This document shows positions 15,605 to 23,038 of a stretch of 38,750 bases of DNA, piece by piece. The notes below the pieces were generated by a model that saw nothing but the letters and a program-made list of their open reading frames with translations, was not told the DNA's origin and made no database searches. Positions within the stretch are counted from its first letter, which is position 1; every line of letters starts with the position of its first letter. The translations under genes were made by a program, and so were the position numbers. Origin of the DNA: Cellulomonas biazotea (GTDB taxonomy: Bacteria; Actinomycetota; Actinomycetes; Actinomycetales; Cellulomonadaceae); the NCBI RefSeq assembly GCF_004306155.1, contig NZ_BIMR01000090.1:1-38750 (forward strand), read 5' to 3'.

Positions 15605-17280
15605 ATGCGCTCCGGCGCGCTGACGCCGAGCAGCCCGAGCCCGTTGGCGATGACCTGGCGCGTCGCGTCGTTGAGCCACAGGCGCGTGCGGTGCACGTCC
15701 GTGACCTCCTCGTCGCCGAACGGGGTCACCCGGCGCTGGTCGTACCACTTGTGGTACGCCCCGGCGAGCTCCTCCAGGTAGCGCGCGACGCGGTGCGGCT
15801 CGCGCAGCTCGGCGGCCTGCGCGACGACGCGCGGCAGCTCCGCGAGCTGGCCGATGAGCACGGCCTCCGACTCGTGGTCGAGCAGCGACGCGTCGAACCC
15901 GTCCTCCTTGCGGACCCCCGCCTCGGCCGCGTTGCGGCCCACGTTGACGGTCCGGGCGTGCGCGTACTGCACGTAGAAGACCGGGTTCTCGTTCTTCGCC
16001 GACGCCAGCAGGTCGAGGTCGAGGTCGATCGCCGAGTCCGCCGACGACCGCGCGAGCGAGTACCGGGCCGCGTCGACGCCGACCGCGTCGACCAGGTCGT
16101 CGATCGTCAGGACCGTGCCCGCGCGCTTCGACATGCGCACCGGCTGGCCGTCCTTCACGAGGTTGACGAGCTGCCCGATGAGGATCTCGAGGTTGACGTG
16201 CGGGGTGTCGCCGAACGCCGCGCACACCGCCATCATCCGGCCGATGTAGCCGTGGTGGTCGGCCCCGAGCATGAGCAGCACGCGGTCGAACCCGCGCTCC
16301 CGCTTGTCGAGGTAGTAGGCGATGTCGCCGGAGATGTAGGCGCCCTCGCCGTCGGACTTGATGACGACGCGGTCCTTGTCGTCCCCGAAGTCGGTCGTGC
16401 GCAGCCACACCGCACCGTCCTGCTCGAAGACGTGACCGCCGGCGCGCAGCCGCTCGACGGCCCGGTCGACGGCGCCCGACTCGTGCAGCGAGTCCTCGTG
16501 GAAGTACACGTCGAAGTCGACGCCGAAGTCGTGCAGCGACTGCTTGATCTCGGCGAACATCAGGTCGACGCCGCGCACCCGGAACGCCTCGGTGGCCTCG
16601 TCGAGCGGCAGCGTGCGCGGGTCCGGCTCGCCCGCCGCGAGCGCGTCGGCCACGACCTGCTCGGCGATCTCCGTGATGTACGAGCCGCCGTACCCGTCCT
16701 CCGGGGCGGCCTGACCCAGCGCACGCGCGACGAGCGAGCGCGCGAACCGGTCGATCTGCGCGCCGTGGTCGTTGAAGTAGTACTCGCGCGTGACGTCGGC
16801 GCCCGACGCCTGCAGCACGCGGGCCAGGCTGTCGCCGACGGCCGCCCAGCGCACGCCGCCGATGTGCAGCGGTCCCGTCGGGTTCGCCGAGACGAACTCG
16901 AGGTTGAGGCGCGTGCCGGCCAGCGAGTCGTTCTGCCCGTACTCCGGCCCGAGCTCGACGATCGAGCGCGCGAGCTCGCCCGCGGCCGCCGCGTCGAGGC
17001 GGATGTTGAGGAACCCCGGCCCCGCGACCTCGACGGACGCGACGCCGGGCGTCTCCTGCAGCCGGCGCGCGAGCTCCTCGGCGAACGCCCGCGGGTTCGA
17101 GCCGGCCTTCTTCGCGAGCTGCATCGCGACGTTCGTCGCCCAGTCGCCGTGCTCACGCTGCCGCGGTCGCTCCAGGTGCACGGTGGCCGGCACGGCGGCC
17201 GGGTCCAGGGCGAACGTGCCGTCGTCGACGGCGTGCACGAGAGCGGCCCTCAGGGCCTCGGAGAGCTGGGCGGGAGTCAC
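15601..17280 (-). CDS. argS: Arginyl-tRNA synthetase
   Basis: 559 residues, class I synthetase charging tRNA-Arg. An N-terminal Add-1 domain (about 1-115) contains the [10 protein letters not shown] stretch. The HIGH motif appears as [11 protein letters not shown] (about residue 137). [13 protein letters not shown], the KMSKS-equivalent VRMSKRAGT, and the DALR anticodon-binding domain (about 440-559, ending [12 protein letters not shown]) follow. Length is normal. GTG start at 17280; no strong ribosome-binding site is visible and the start codon lies close to the intergenic region shared with gntR, so a short or leaderless mRNA is possible. First gene of argS-lysA. A tRNA-Arg(CCG) gene lies 0.9 kb away by coincidence or conserved neighbourhood. 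Confidence 0.96.
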   Translation of the reverse strand: MTPAQLSEALRAALVHAVDDGTFALDPAAVPATVHLERPRQREHGDWATNVAMQLAKKAGSNPRAFAEELARRLQETPGVASVEVAGPGFLNIRLDAAAAGELARSIVELGPEYGQNDSLAGTRLNLEFVSANPTGPLHIGGVRWAAVGDSLARVLQASGADVTREYYFNDHGAQIDRFARSLVARALGQAAPEDGYGGSYITEIAEQVVADALAAGEPDPRTLPLDEATEAFRVRGVDLMFAEIKQSLHDFGVDFDVYFHEDSLHESGAVDRAVERLRAGGHVFEQDGAVWLRTTDFGDDKDRVVIKSDGEGAYISGDIAYYLDKRERGFDRVLLMLGADHHGYIGRMMAVCAAFGDTPHVNLEILIGQLVNLVKDGQPVRMSKRAGTVLTIDDLVDAVGVDAARYSLARSSADSAIDLDLDLLASAKNENPVFYVQYAHARTVNVGRNAAEAGVRKEDGFDASLLDHESEAVLIGQLAELPRVVAQAAELREPHRVARYLEELAGAYHKWYDQRRVTPFGDEEVTDVHRTRLWLNDATRQVIANGLGLLGVSAPERM

Positions 17281-17326
17281 CCGTCAAGGGTAGGGGACGG
17301 CCGGTGCGCGCCCGATCCCGTTATCG

Positions 17327-17336
17327 GTACCGGTAC
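17327..17336. promoter_or_regulatory. GTACCGGTAC palindrome between argS and gntR
   Basis: A perfect 10-bp palindrome in the 164-bp divergent region, within TTATCGGTACCGGTACG. Regulators of the GntR/FadR class usually bind short palindromes near their own gene, so this is a candidate operator for the adjacent regulator or for argS. A 10-bp palindrome can also occur by chance. Confidence 0.3.
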
Positions 17337-17444
17337 GCCTCCCCGTCCGGCGGGCGACACGGCGCGCCGACCAGCCGAAACGGTGGCGTCCGCCCACGCG
17401 CCGGTGTTGACTGCGCCCATGCCAGGACAGGGAACCTGAGGCCC

Positions 17445-18098
17445 ATGGCGCGACGCCCCGGACTCATCGACACCGCCGTCGACGCACTCCGCAGCCGCAT
17501 CTCCGCCGGCGAGTGGCCCGTCGGCTCCCGCATCCCTCCCGAGCCCGCGCTCGTCGACCTGCTCGGCGTCGGCCGCAACACGGTGCGCGAGGCCGTGCAG
17601 TCGCTCGTGCACGCCGGCCTGCTCGAACGCCGCCAGGGATCCGGCACCTACGTGCTGTCGACGTCGGAGATGGCCGTCACGATGGGCCGGCACATCGCCG
17701 AGGCCCGGCAGCGCGACGTCGTCGAGGTGCGCCGCGCCCTGGAGGTCGAGGCCGCCCGCCTCGCCGCCCGGCGCCGCACCGCGACCGACGCGTCCGCCCT
17801 GCTCGACGCCCGTGACGCGCGCGCCGTGGCCTACCGCGCCGGGGACATCGACGCGATGGTCGTCACCGACCTCGACCTGCACCGCGTCATCGTGCGGACC
17901 GCCGCGAACCCCGTCCTCGCGTCGCTGTACGAGAACCTGCTCGACGCCATCGGGGAGAACATCCGGTTCAACTTCGTCACCGACGCGCACGGTCACGACT
18001 CGCACGACGGCCTGGTCGAGGCCATCGTCGCCGGCGACGACGAGCGGGCCGTCGCGGAGACCTCGGGGTACCTGTCGACGTTGCTCGGCGAGCCGTGA
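17445..18098 (+). CDS. GntR-family transcriptional regulator, FCD (FadR) type
   Basis: 217 residues. N-terminal winged helix (about 1-70): ALRSRISAGEWPVGSRIPPE, LVDLLGVGRNTVREAVQSLV (recognition helix) and LLERRQGSGTYV. The C-terminal all-helical FCD ligand domain (about 80-212) includes EVRRALEVEAARLAARR, the metal/ligand residues in DLDLHRVIVRTAANPVL and a later HDGLVEAIVAGD. FCD proteins sense carboxylic acids or sugars, often through a bound metal, and usually repress. ATG at 17445 is favoured over upstream in-frame codons because of GAGG just upstream and because the conserved domain begins right after it. It stands alone, divergent from argS, so its target genes cannot be inferred from neighbours. 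Confidence 0.88.
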   Translation: MARRPGLIDTAVDALRSRISAGEWPVGSRIPPEPALVDLLGVGRNTVREAVQSLVHAGLLERRQGSGTYVLSTSEMAVTMGRHIAEARQRDVVEVRRALEVEAARLAARRRTATDASALLDARDARAVAYRAGDIDAMVVTDLDLHRVIVRTAANPVLASLYENLLDAIGENIRFNFVTDAHGHDSHDGLVEAIVAGDDERAVAETSGYLSTLLGEP

Positions 18099-18183
18099 CG
18101 GCTCCGTCCGCGTTGCCGGGCGAGCCGCGACGGCTGATACGCTGACGCTCGCTTCCTGACCGGTACGTCTGCGTCCCGGTCAT

Positions 18184-18256
18184 GCGCCCGTAGCTCAGTG
18201 GATAGAGCGTCTGCCTCCGGAGCAGAAGGTCGTAGGTTCGAATCCTATCGGGCGCA
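18184..18256 (+). tRNA. tRNA-Arg, anticodon CCG
   Basis: 73-base cloverleaf. Acceptor arm GCGCCCG (18184-18190) pairs with CGGGCGC (18249-18255), discriminator A; D-arm GCTCAGTGGATAGAGC; anticodon stem TCTGC/GCAGA enclosing loop CTCCGGA with anticodon CCG; T-arm ending GTTCGAATC. No CCA is encoded. It reads codon CGG. tRNA-Arg genes are frequent integration sites, and an accessory region begins directly downstream. Confidence 0.96.
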
Positions 18257-18264
18257 CGTCTGAG

Positions 18265-18294
18265 GGCCGCACCGTCGCCGAGCGACGTGCGGCC
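18265..18294 (+). terminator. Rho-independent terminator of the tRNA-Arg transcript
   Basis: GGCCGCAC (18265-18272) pairs with GTGCGGCC (18287-18294), with an inner GTCG/CGAC extension and a CCGAG loop, followed by TTTGT. The position, 9 bases after the tRNA, fits termination of the tRNA message. Confidence 0.75.
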
Positions 18295-18522
18295 TTTGTC
18301 GTCTCCGTTTCGACGGACCGTCCGAGCAGTTCAGAGGTCATTTCGAGCAGTGAGCAGGTTCCGCGTCGCGGCGGAGCTGGCTCCGACCAGCGGGCTCCTC
18401 GACCCATGTGGCGCTCCTCGTCGCCGACACACCTCGGGCGGCCGCCGCGACACAGGGTCTGCTGCACGGATAGGTGAAACCTGACCTGTGGGGACGAGGT
18501 CCCCGCTGGAAGGATGTGCACC

Positions 18523-18825
18523 GTGCCCAGGCCCTATCCGAAGGAGTTCCGTCGGGATGTCGTGGCGGTCGCCCGTCGTGGTGAGGCTCCGATCAAGCAG
18601 ATCGCTCATGACTTCGGGATCGCGGAGTCGTGTCTGCGCAACTGGCTGCGTGATGCTGACGTCGAGGAGGGCAACCGTCCTGGCGTGGCCGCCTCAGAGT
18701 CGGCCGAGCTGCGCGACGCGCGCCGGCGCATCCGGCTGCTGGAGCAGGAGAACGAAGTGCTGCGCCGGGCGGCTGCCTACTTGTCGCAGGCGCAGCTGCC
18801 GGGAAAAGGCTCTACCCGCTCGTGA
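18523..18825 (+). CDS. IS3-family transposase OrfA (helix-turn-helix subunit)
   Basis: 100 residues. A helix-turn-helix at about 8-55 (YPKEFRRDVVAVARRG, IKQIAHDFGIAESCLRNWL) is followed by a leucine-zipper coiled coil (ESAELRDARRRIRLLEQENEV), the normal OrfA build. GTG at 18523 is preferred because GGAAGG is 9 bases upstream; an ATG at 18514 lies directly on that site. Near its end, A-AAA-G at 18804-18808 is a typical slippery sequence. A -1 slip there joins OrfA to OrfB through the residues KRLYPLVSELA. Confidence 0.85.
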   Translation: MPRPYPKEFRRDVVAVARRGEAPIKQIAHDFGIAESCLRNWLRDADVEEGNRPGVAASESAELRDARRRIRLLEQENEVLRRAAAYLSQAQLPGKGSTRS

Positions 18826-19681
18826 GTGAGCTCGCCGTCGACGGGGTGCCCGTTGCGGTGACGTGCCGGGTCCTCAAGCTCGCCAGACAGCCCTACTACC
18901 GCTGGCTCGCCTCGCCGGTCGGTGCGCGTGAGCTCGAGCAGGCGCACCTCGCGAACGCGCTGTTCGACGCTCACCGCGACGACCCCGAGTTCGGCCACCG
19001 GCTGCTCGCCGACGAGGCCGCTCGTGCCGGTCTGGTGGCCTGTGACCGCACGGTGTGGCGGATCTGCTCGGACAACGGGTGGTGGTCGGTGTTCGGCAAG
19101 AGACGCCCGCGAGGTGGCAAGAAGGCCGGCCCGCCCGTTCACGACGACCTCGTACTGCGGCGATTCTCGGCGAGCAGGCCGAACGAGCTGTGGCTGTGGG
19201 ACATCACCGAGCACCCAACGAGCGAGGGCAAGGTCTACCTGTGCGCGATCAAGGACGTGTTCTCCAACCGGATCGTCGGCTACTCGATCAGCGACCGGAT
19301 GACCGCACACATCGCGGTGAACGCGCTGGCCAGCGCCGTGCAACGCCGCGGTAACGTCGCCGGGTGCGTCGTTCACGGCGATCGTGGAAGCCAGTTCCGA
19401 AGCCGCAAGGTCCTGCGTGAGCTGACCCGCCACGACCTGGTCGGGTCGATGGGCCAGGTCGCCTCCGCAGGCGACAACGCCGCCACCTAGTCGTTCTTCT
19501 CGCTGCTGCAGAAGAAGTCCTGAACCGACGCCGCTGGACCACCCGCGACGAACTACGCCTGGCGATCATCACCTGGATCGAGAGGACCTACCACCGCCGC
19601 CGACGCCAAGCCCGCCTCGGTCGCCTCACGCCCATCGAGTACGAGACCATCAACACCCCTCAGGTCGCACTCGCCGCCTGA
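18822..19681 (+). pseudogene. IS3-family transposase OrfB, disrupted at the catalytic Glu
   Basis: Integrase core of the DDE type. The first Asp is in LWLWDITEHP and the second in CVVHGDRGSQF. The position of the catalytic Glu (normally Asn-Ala-x-Glu-Ser-Phe) is occupied by TAG at 19488-19490: the reading is DNAAT-stop-SFFSLLQK. About 25 bases on, one base is missing (CAGAAGAAGTCCTGAAC instead of an in-frame continuation). After it the normal end NRRRWTTRDELRLAI, then TYHRRRRQARLGRLTP and a TGA at 19679-19681 can be read in another frame. Two independent lesions make this a dead transposase. Confidence 0.88.
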
Positions 19682-19793
19682 GACCCGCTGTCACCTACTC
19701 GTGCACCAGACCCGCTCGTCGGACAGACGTCCCATGTGCGCTCACGCATGGAAGTGTCGGAACATCGGCAACCCGCCGTGATGTGCGCCGCCG

Positions 19794-20151
19794 CTACCGA
19801 CCCAGTGCCGCCCTGATCAGCGGAGGCCACGGCGCCAGCAGCTCGTCCGTCTCAGCGGCGTTGGCCCCGCCGTGCTCGACGAACGACACGGCGACTGGCA
19901 TTGCGCACGTACTCGTCACCGTCGCGAAAGCCGCGCTCTGTCACAACGAGGATGCTCGTCACCAGGGCCGCGTCGCCGGCGCGGAAGGCCGAAACGGCCA
20001 GACGCAGGAGGTCATGTAGCAGCAGGTGCAGGAGAACCATGCCGTCATCCGGATCGCGGTTCTCCGTCACCAGGACGCCCACTTGAGGAGCCGCCGCCAG
20101 CAGCTCGTCGACGAAGCGCTCGGCAATCAGCACGGTGCCCGTGTGCAACAC
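19794..20151 (-). pseudogene. Frameshifted remnant of a small conserved protein (DUF7674-like)
   Basis: The minus strand from GTG 20151 reads GTVLIAERFVDELLAAAPQV, then VLLHLLLHDLLRLAVSAFRAG and FRDGDEYVRNA. There the frame shifts by one extra base in AATGCCAGTCGCC. The other frame continues naturally as VAVSFVEHGGANAAETDELL, then APWPPLIRAALGR and a TAG at 19796-19794. The motif RNAVAVSFVE with a preceding helical FVDELL segment resembles a family of small actinobacterial proteins (DUF7674 as I remember it), whose function I do not know. The intact protein would have had about 119 residues. The start is uncertain; GTG 20133 is an alternative. No partner gene is left beside it. Confidence 0.6.
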
Positions 20152-20361
20152 AACGCGAGCCCCACCGAGTGCTCGCCGGATCCAAGGTGGTCGGCTTTCA
20201 AACGTCGATCCCTGGTCAAATCCGTGGCCGTCGTGAGACACCAAATGAGCAGGTCAAACCGCCTCAGAAGGGGTGATTGCCGCTGTACCCTTTCGCGTGC
20301 AGCAACCCGTAAGAGCGTTCCCAACACCAGTCATTCGACTTTCGACAAGACAGGGGTACCC

Positions 20362-20676
20362 ATGCGACGCATCACACGCGGTTCCATCGTCGTCCTCGCG
20401 ACGGCAGCCACGCTGTCCCTCGGGATGACGGCCGCGCAGGCGGCGTTCCAAGCTGGATGGCGCACGGCGAACGAGTGCGCACTGCTCACCATCGACGGGT
20501 GCAGCGTCGCCACGATCGCCACCTCCACCCGGGTGACGGTCGACGACGGCGGCTGCGCGCAGGACGTCGGCCTCGGCGTCAAGGTGGGGTCGACGACGTA
20601 CGCGCCGATCTTCGCGGCGACGTCGGTGTCGCGCACCGGCAACGGCATCACGCAGTACAACGCCTGGCACGCCTGA
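20362..20676 (+). CDS. Small secreted Cys-containing peptide (bacteriocin-like precursor, unassigned)
   Basis: 104 residues. A clear Sec signal peptide (MRRITRG, then SIVVLATAATLSLGMTAAQA) ends with an AQA cleavage site before AFQAGW. This gives a mature peptide of about 77 residues with three cysteines (NEC, DGC, GGC), a VGLGVKVGSTTYAP core and a Trp-His-Ala end (NAWHA). ATG at 20362 with AGGGG about 7 bases upstream. First gene of an operon: a 12-bp hairpin follows, then lipoprotein, adaptor, ABC ATPase and permease. This order (secreted peptide, attenuator, MacAB-like transporter) resembles lactococcin-972-type bacteriocin loci. I do not see the lactococcin 972 sequence motifs, so the family is left open. 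Alternatives are a signalling peptide or a secreted protein needed by the transporter. Confidence 0.68.
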   Translation: MRRITRGSIVVLATAATLSLGMTAAQAAFQAGWRTANECALLTIDGCSVATIATSTRVTVDDGGCAQDVGLGVKVGSTTYAPIFAATSVSRTGNGITQYNAWHA

Positions 20677-20691
20677 CCTGCCAGTGCACGT

Positions 20692-20729
20692 GCGCTGGTG
20701 CGATCGGCGATGGCCTGTCGCACCAGCGC
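20692..20729 (+). terminator. 12-bp hairpin between the peptide gene and its transporter genes
   Basis: GCGCTGGTGCGA (20692-20703) and TCGCACCAGCGC (20718-20729) are perfect complements around a 14-base loop, 16 bases after the peptide stop. There is no U-run. In bacteriocin operons such hairpins make the structural gene more abundant than the immunity/export genes, by partial termination or by protecting the 3' end; that role here is inference. Confidence 0.7.
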
Positions 20730-20778
20730 CACCACTACCCTCGAGTCGCCAACCACTACGAAGGACGTGCACGGCACC

Positions 20779-21387
20779 ATGAAGACGACGCGGCTGCTCC
20801 TGCTGGTGTGCGCGGTGCTGCTCGGCGCGGCAGCCTGCTCCACCGCCCCTGACGACGCCTCGCCCAGCACTGACCCGAATGCTGTCTTCGCTGACGTTCT
20901 TGCTGAAGCGGAAGAGGCCGGCGCTAGTGACGAGCAGCTCGCCACGCTGCGCGAAGCGGTCGAGAAGCGCACGGTGCCCATTGAAGCGGCTCGCGAAGCT
21001 GCCCGCCGGACCGTCGTCTGTATGCAGGAAGCGGGACTCGACGCTCAGTACGACGAGCAGCAGGTGTCCCATGGCCTGGTCATCCCGGGGTATGCCGTGC
21101 AGACCGGCACTGACGGCGATGAGGACATCGACGCCCAGATCGCGGCGTGCGACGACAAGGAGTACATCTACGTCAGCCGCGCCTACCAGCTGCAACCGTC
21201 ATCGCTAGAGTCCGCTGAGAAGTTCGTCGAGCAGCAGGCGCCCGTGATCCAGGCATGCCTCGAGGACAACGGCGTCAAGACCGACCCGAACGCGACCGGT
21301 CACGAGCTCGCCGAGCTGGCCTCCCAGACGATGCGCGACACAGGGTCGGTGAACTGCCTGGCCGAAGCCGGGATCGAGGCGTGGTGA
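20779..21387 (+). CDS. Cys-rich lipoprotein of the peptide/ABC operon
   Basis: 202 residues. Signal II peptide MKTTRLLLLVCAVLLGAAAC with C20 as the predicted lipidated residue, then an acidic linker (APDDASPSTDPN) and a helical domain. The mature part holds four cysteines, three in the similar contexts VCMQEAGLD, ACLEDNGVK and NCLAEAGIE, plus IAACDDKEY. The recurring Cys-x-x-x-Gly/Asn-Gly pattern suggests disulfides or a repeated structural unit. I do not recognise a named family. ATG at 20779; the nearest GAAGGA lies 14 bases upstream, rather far, and an in-frame GTG at 20767 is possible. The stop overlaps the next start (GTGA). As an outer-surface lipoprotein beside a secreted peptide it is a candidate immunity or receptor protein (inference). 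Confidence 0.75.
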   Translation: MKTTRLLLLVCAVLLGAAACSTAPDDASPSTDPNAVFADVLAEAEEAGASDEQLATLREAVEKRTVPIEAAREAARRTVVCMQEAGLDAQYDEQQVSHGLVIPGYAVQTGTDGDEDIDAQIAACDDKEYIYVSRAYQLQPSSLESAEKFVEQQAPVIQACLEDNGVKTDPNATGHELAELASQTMRDTGSVNCLAEAGIEAW

Positions 21388-22394
21388 AAGGACGGGCGGG
21401 CGTCGCCACCGTGGCGCTGGCGCTCGGGCTCGCAATACCGCTCGCCGTCGGTGCGGGGCTCGCCGTCGTGACGCTCATGCGCTCACCGCTGGACTCGAAC
21501 ACCCCGCAAGAACCGATCATCGCGACCGTTGGCAGAGCTGAACGTCTCGACACGCAGACCGCGACCGTCTCCTGGGTCCCGGCGAGCACCCAAGTCGTGC
21601 GCACGCAGGCCACCGGCACCATCACACAGCTCTCGCTCACTGTGGGCGCGCCCCTCACCAGCGGGGACACGGTCATGAGCGTCGACGGTGCACCCGTGGT
21701 CGCGTACGTCGCACCTGCGCCCCTGTACCGGGACATCGGCGCTGGCATGAGCGGAGACGACGTGACGACCGCACAACGCCTGCTCGTCACCGAGGGCCAC
21801 CTGTCCCGCGCCGACGGAGAGGTGGGCCAGGCCACTACCCGGGCGATCCTCGAGTTCAACAAGGCCCACGGACGCGGGGACAGCTCGACGTTGAGCGTCA
21901 GCTCGTTGCAGTGGGTTCCCGAAGGCAGCGGCGCACCGCAGGAAGTGCACGTGCACGTCGGAGACGTCATTGGCCCCCAAGGCGACCTGTACACGACCGC
22001 AACCTCAGGGGACCAGATCGTCGTCACCACGACGGCCGCCGACACCGACCGAACCCTGACGGTCGGAGGCGCGAAGGTGCCGCTGCCGGCGACCGTCACA
22101 CACATCACCGTCCCCACCGACGTCACCGCCGTGCGTGAGGCGATGGCCGGCGAACCAACCGCTACGGCAACGGTCGCCGCAACGGTCGCCCGCCAGGTAG
22201 GGACCGTACCCGCGTCCGCGGTCGTCATCGACGACGACGGCACCGCGTGTTTCTTCCCGGGCGTAGACGGGAACCCCATCCAGATCGCCGCCGAACAAGG
22301 GTCGTTCGGGCTAGTGGACGTCGACCCCGAGCTGGTCGGGACGCCGGTCCTGGCCGATCCTCGCCACACCCGCACGGACCTGTCGTGCGCGTAA
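21384..22394 (+). CDS. Membrane-anchored adaptor with peptidoglycan-binding domain (MacA/HlyD-like)
   Basis: 336 residues. A single N-terminal membrane helix (ATVALALGLAIPLAVGAGLA) is followed by a beta-rich part. A peptidoglycan-binding_1 domain lies at about residues 115-165 (YRDIGAGMSGDDVTTAQRLL and DGEVGQATTRAILEFNKAHG). The rest is HlyD/MacA-like: ATGTITQLSLTVGAPLTSGD before it, and HVHVGDVIGPQGDLY and VGTVPASAVVIDDDG after it. The last part carries the GTPVLAD end usual for such adaptors. In actinobacteria these proteins occur with a MacB-like ABC pair and bridge membrane and wall. GTG 21384 overlaps the lipoprotein stop; GTG 21381 is one codon upstream. Overlaps the ATPase gene by 10 bases. 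Confidence 0.8.
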   Translation: MKGRAGVATVALALGLAIPLAVGAGLAVVTLMRSPLDSNTPQEPIIATVGRAERLDTQTATVSWVPASTQVVRTQATGTITQLSLTVGAPLTSGDTVMSVDGAPVVAYVAPAPLYRDIGAGMSGDDVTTAQRLLVTEGHLSRADGEVGQATTRAILEFNKAHGRGDSSTLSVSSLQWVPEGSGAPQEVHVHVGDVIGPQGDLYTTATSGDQIVVTTTAADTDRTLTVGGAKVPLPATVTHITVPTDVTAVREAMAGEPTATATVAATVARQVGTVPASAVVIDDDGTACFFPGVDGNPIQIAAEQGSFGLVDVDPELVGTPVLADPRHTRTDLSCA

Positions 22395-23038
22395 CCGCCG
22401 ACCACGTCAGCTTCACCTACCCCAGGGCCACTAGACCCGTCCTGGCCGACCTGTCCTGCGATCTTCCCTCGGGTTCGACCACCGCGATCGTCGGCCCGTC
22501 CGGCTCCGGCAAGACGACCCTGCTGTCGCTGCTTGGCGGGCTGCTGCGCCCGCAGGACGGCCAGTTCACGTGTATCGACGAGCGGGGTGCCCAGCACACC
22601 CCGCGTGAGGTATCCACGTGGGTGCTGCAGACCGTCTCGCTGCTGCCCGACCGAACGGTCGAGGACAACGTTCGCCTCGGGGCGTTCCTCGACGGCGCCA
22701 CCCCGGCGCAGGCGCATGACCGTGCGTTGACGGCCCTGGCCGACATGGGACTGGCTGACCGGATCGGTGAGCGCGCAGCCGTCCTGTCAGGTGGTGAAGC
22801 GCAACGCGTCGCGATCGCTCGAGCGCTCGCTTCACGCCGCCCGGTGCTGTTCGCCGACGAACCCACCGGCCAGCTCGACGCCGCCACCACCGACGTCGTC
22901 CTCGACGCGATGTTCGCCTCCGCTCGGCGCACCCTGGTGCTCGTCACGCACGACGAGCGCGCTGCGGCCCGCTGCGACCAGGTGCTGTACCTACGCGACG
23001 GACAGCTGCAAGACGAAGCCGCCGGCGTCGCGCGATGA
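22385..23038 (+). CDS. ABC transporter ATPase (MacB/LolD-like) of the peptide operon
   Basis: 217 residues. Walker A GPSGSGKTT (about 38-46), Q-loop in WVLQTVSLLPDRTVEDNV, signature LSGGEAQRVAIARAL, Walker B VLFADEPTGQLD, H-loop VTHDERAAA. The short length, the tight LLPxRTVxDNV loop and the EPTGxLD Walker B are typical of the LolD/MacB export branch. GTG at 22385 starts inside the adaptor gene, so all three genes are translated as a coupled set. Downstream it overlaps the permease start in an ATGA. It should power the permease encoded next. Confidence 0.9.
   Translation: MRVTADHVSFTYPRATRPVLADLSCDLPSGSTTAIVGPSGSGKTTLLSLLGGLLRPQDGQFTCIDERGAQHTPREVSTWVLQTVSLLPDRTVEDNVRLGAFLDGATPAQAHDRALTALADMGLADRIGERAAVLSGGEAQRVAIARALASRRPVLFADEPTGQLDAATTDVVLDAMFASARRTLVLVTHDERAAARCDQVLYLRDGQLQDEAAGVAR

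Larger units (their letters stand above)
18455..19713 (+). mobile_element. IS3-family insertion sequence, inactivated copy
   Basis: About 1.26 kb. Left end GGGTCTGCTGCACGGATAGG (from 18455) and the reverse complement of the right end, GGGTCTGGTGCACGAGTAGG (from 19713 inward), form imperfect terminal inverted repeats that continue into GTGA. Inside are orfA and orfB in overlapping frames, the IS3 layout. No direct target duplication is evident at the ends. The transposase gene carries a stop codon and a frameshift, so the element can no longer move on its own. Confidence 0.85.

Noticed and set aside
18400-19745. Similar CCCATGTG(G)CGCTC strings on both sides of the first IS3 element as a target duplication
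   Set aside because: They are not adjacent to the element's inverted repeats and are too short to be meaningful.
20362-20676. Assignment of the secreted peptide to the lactococcin 972 family
   Set aside because: Context is similar, but I could not see the family's sequence motifs; left as unassigned.
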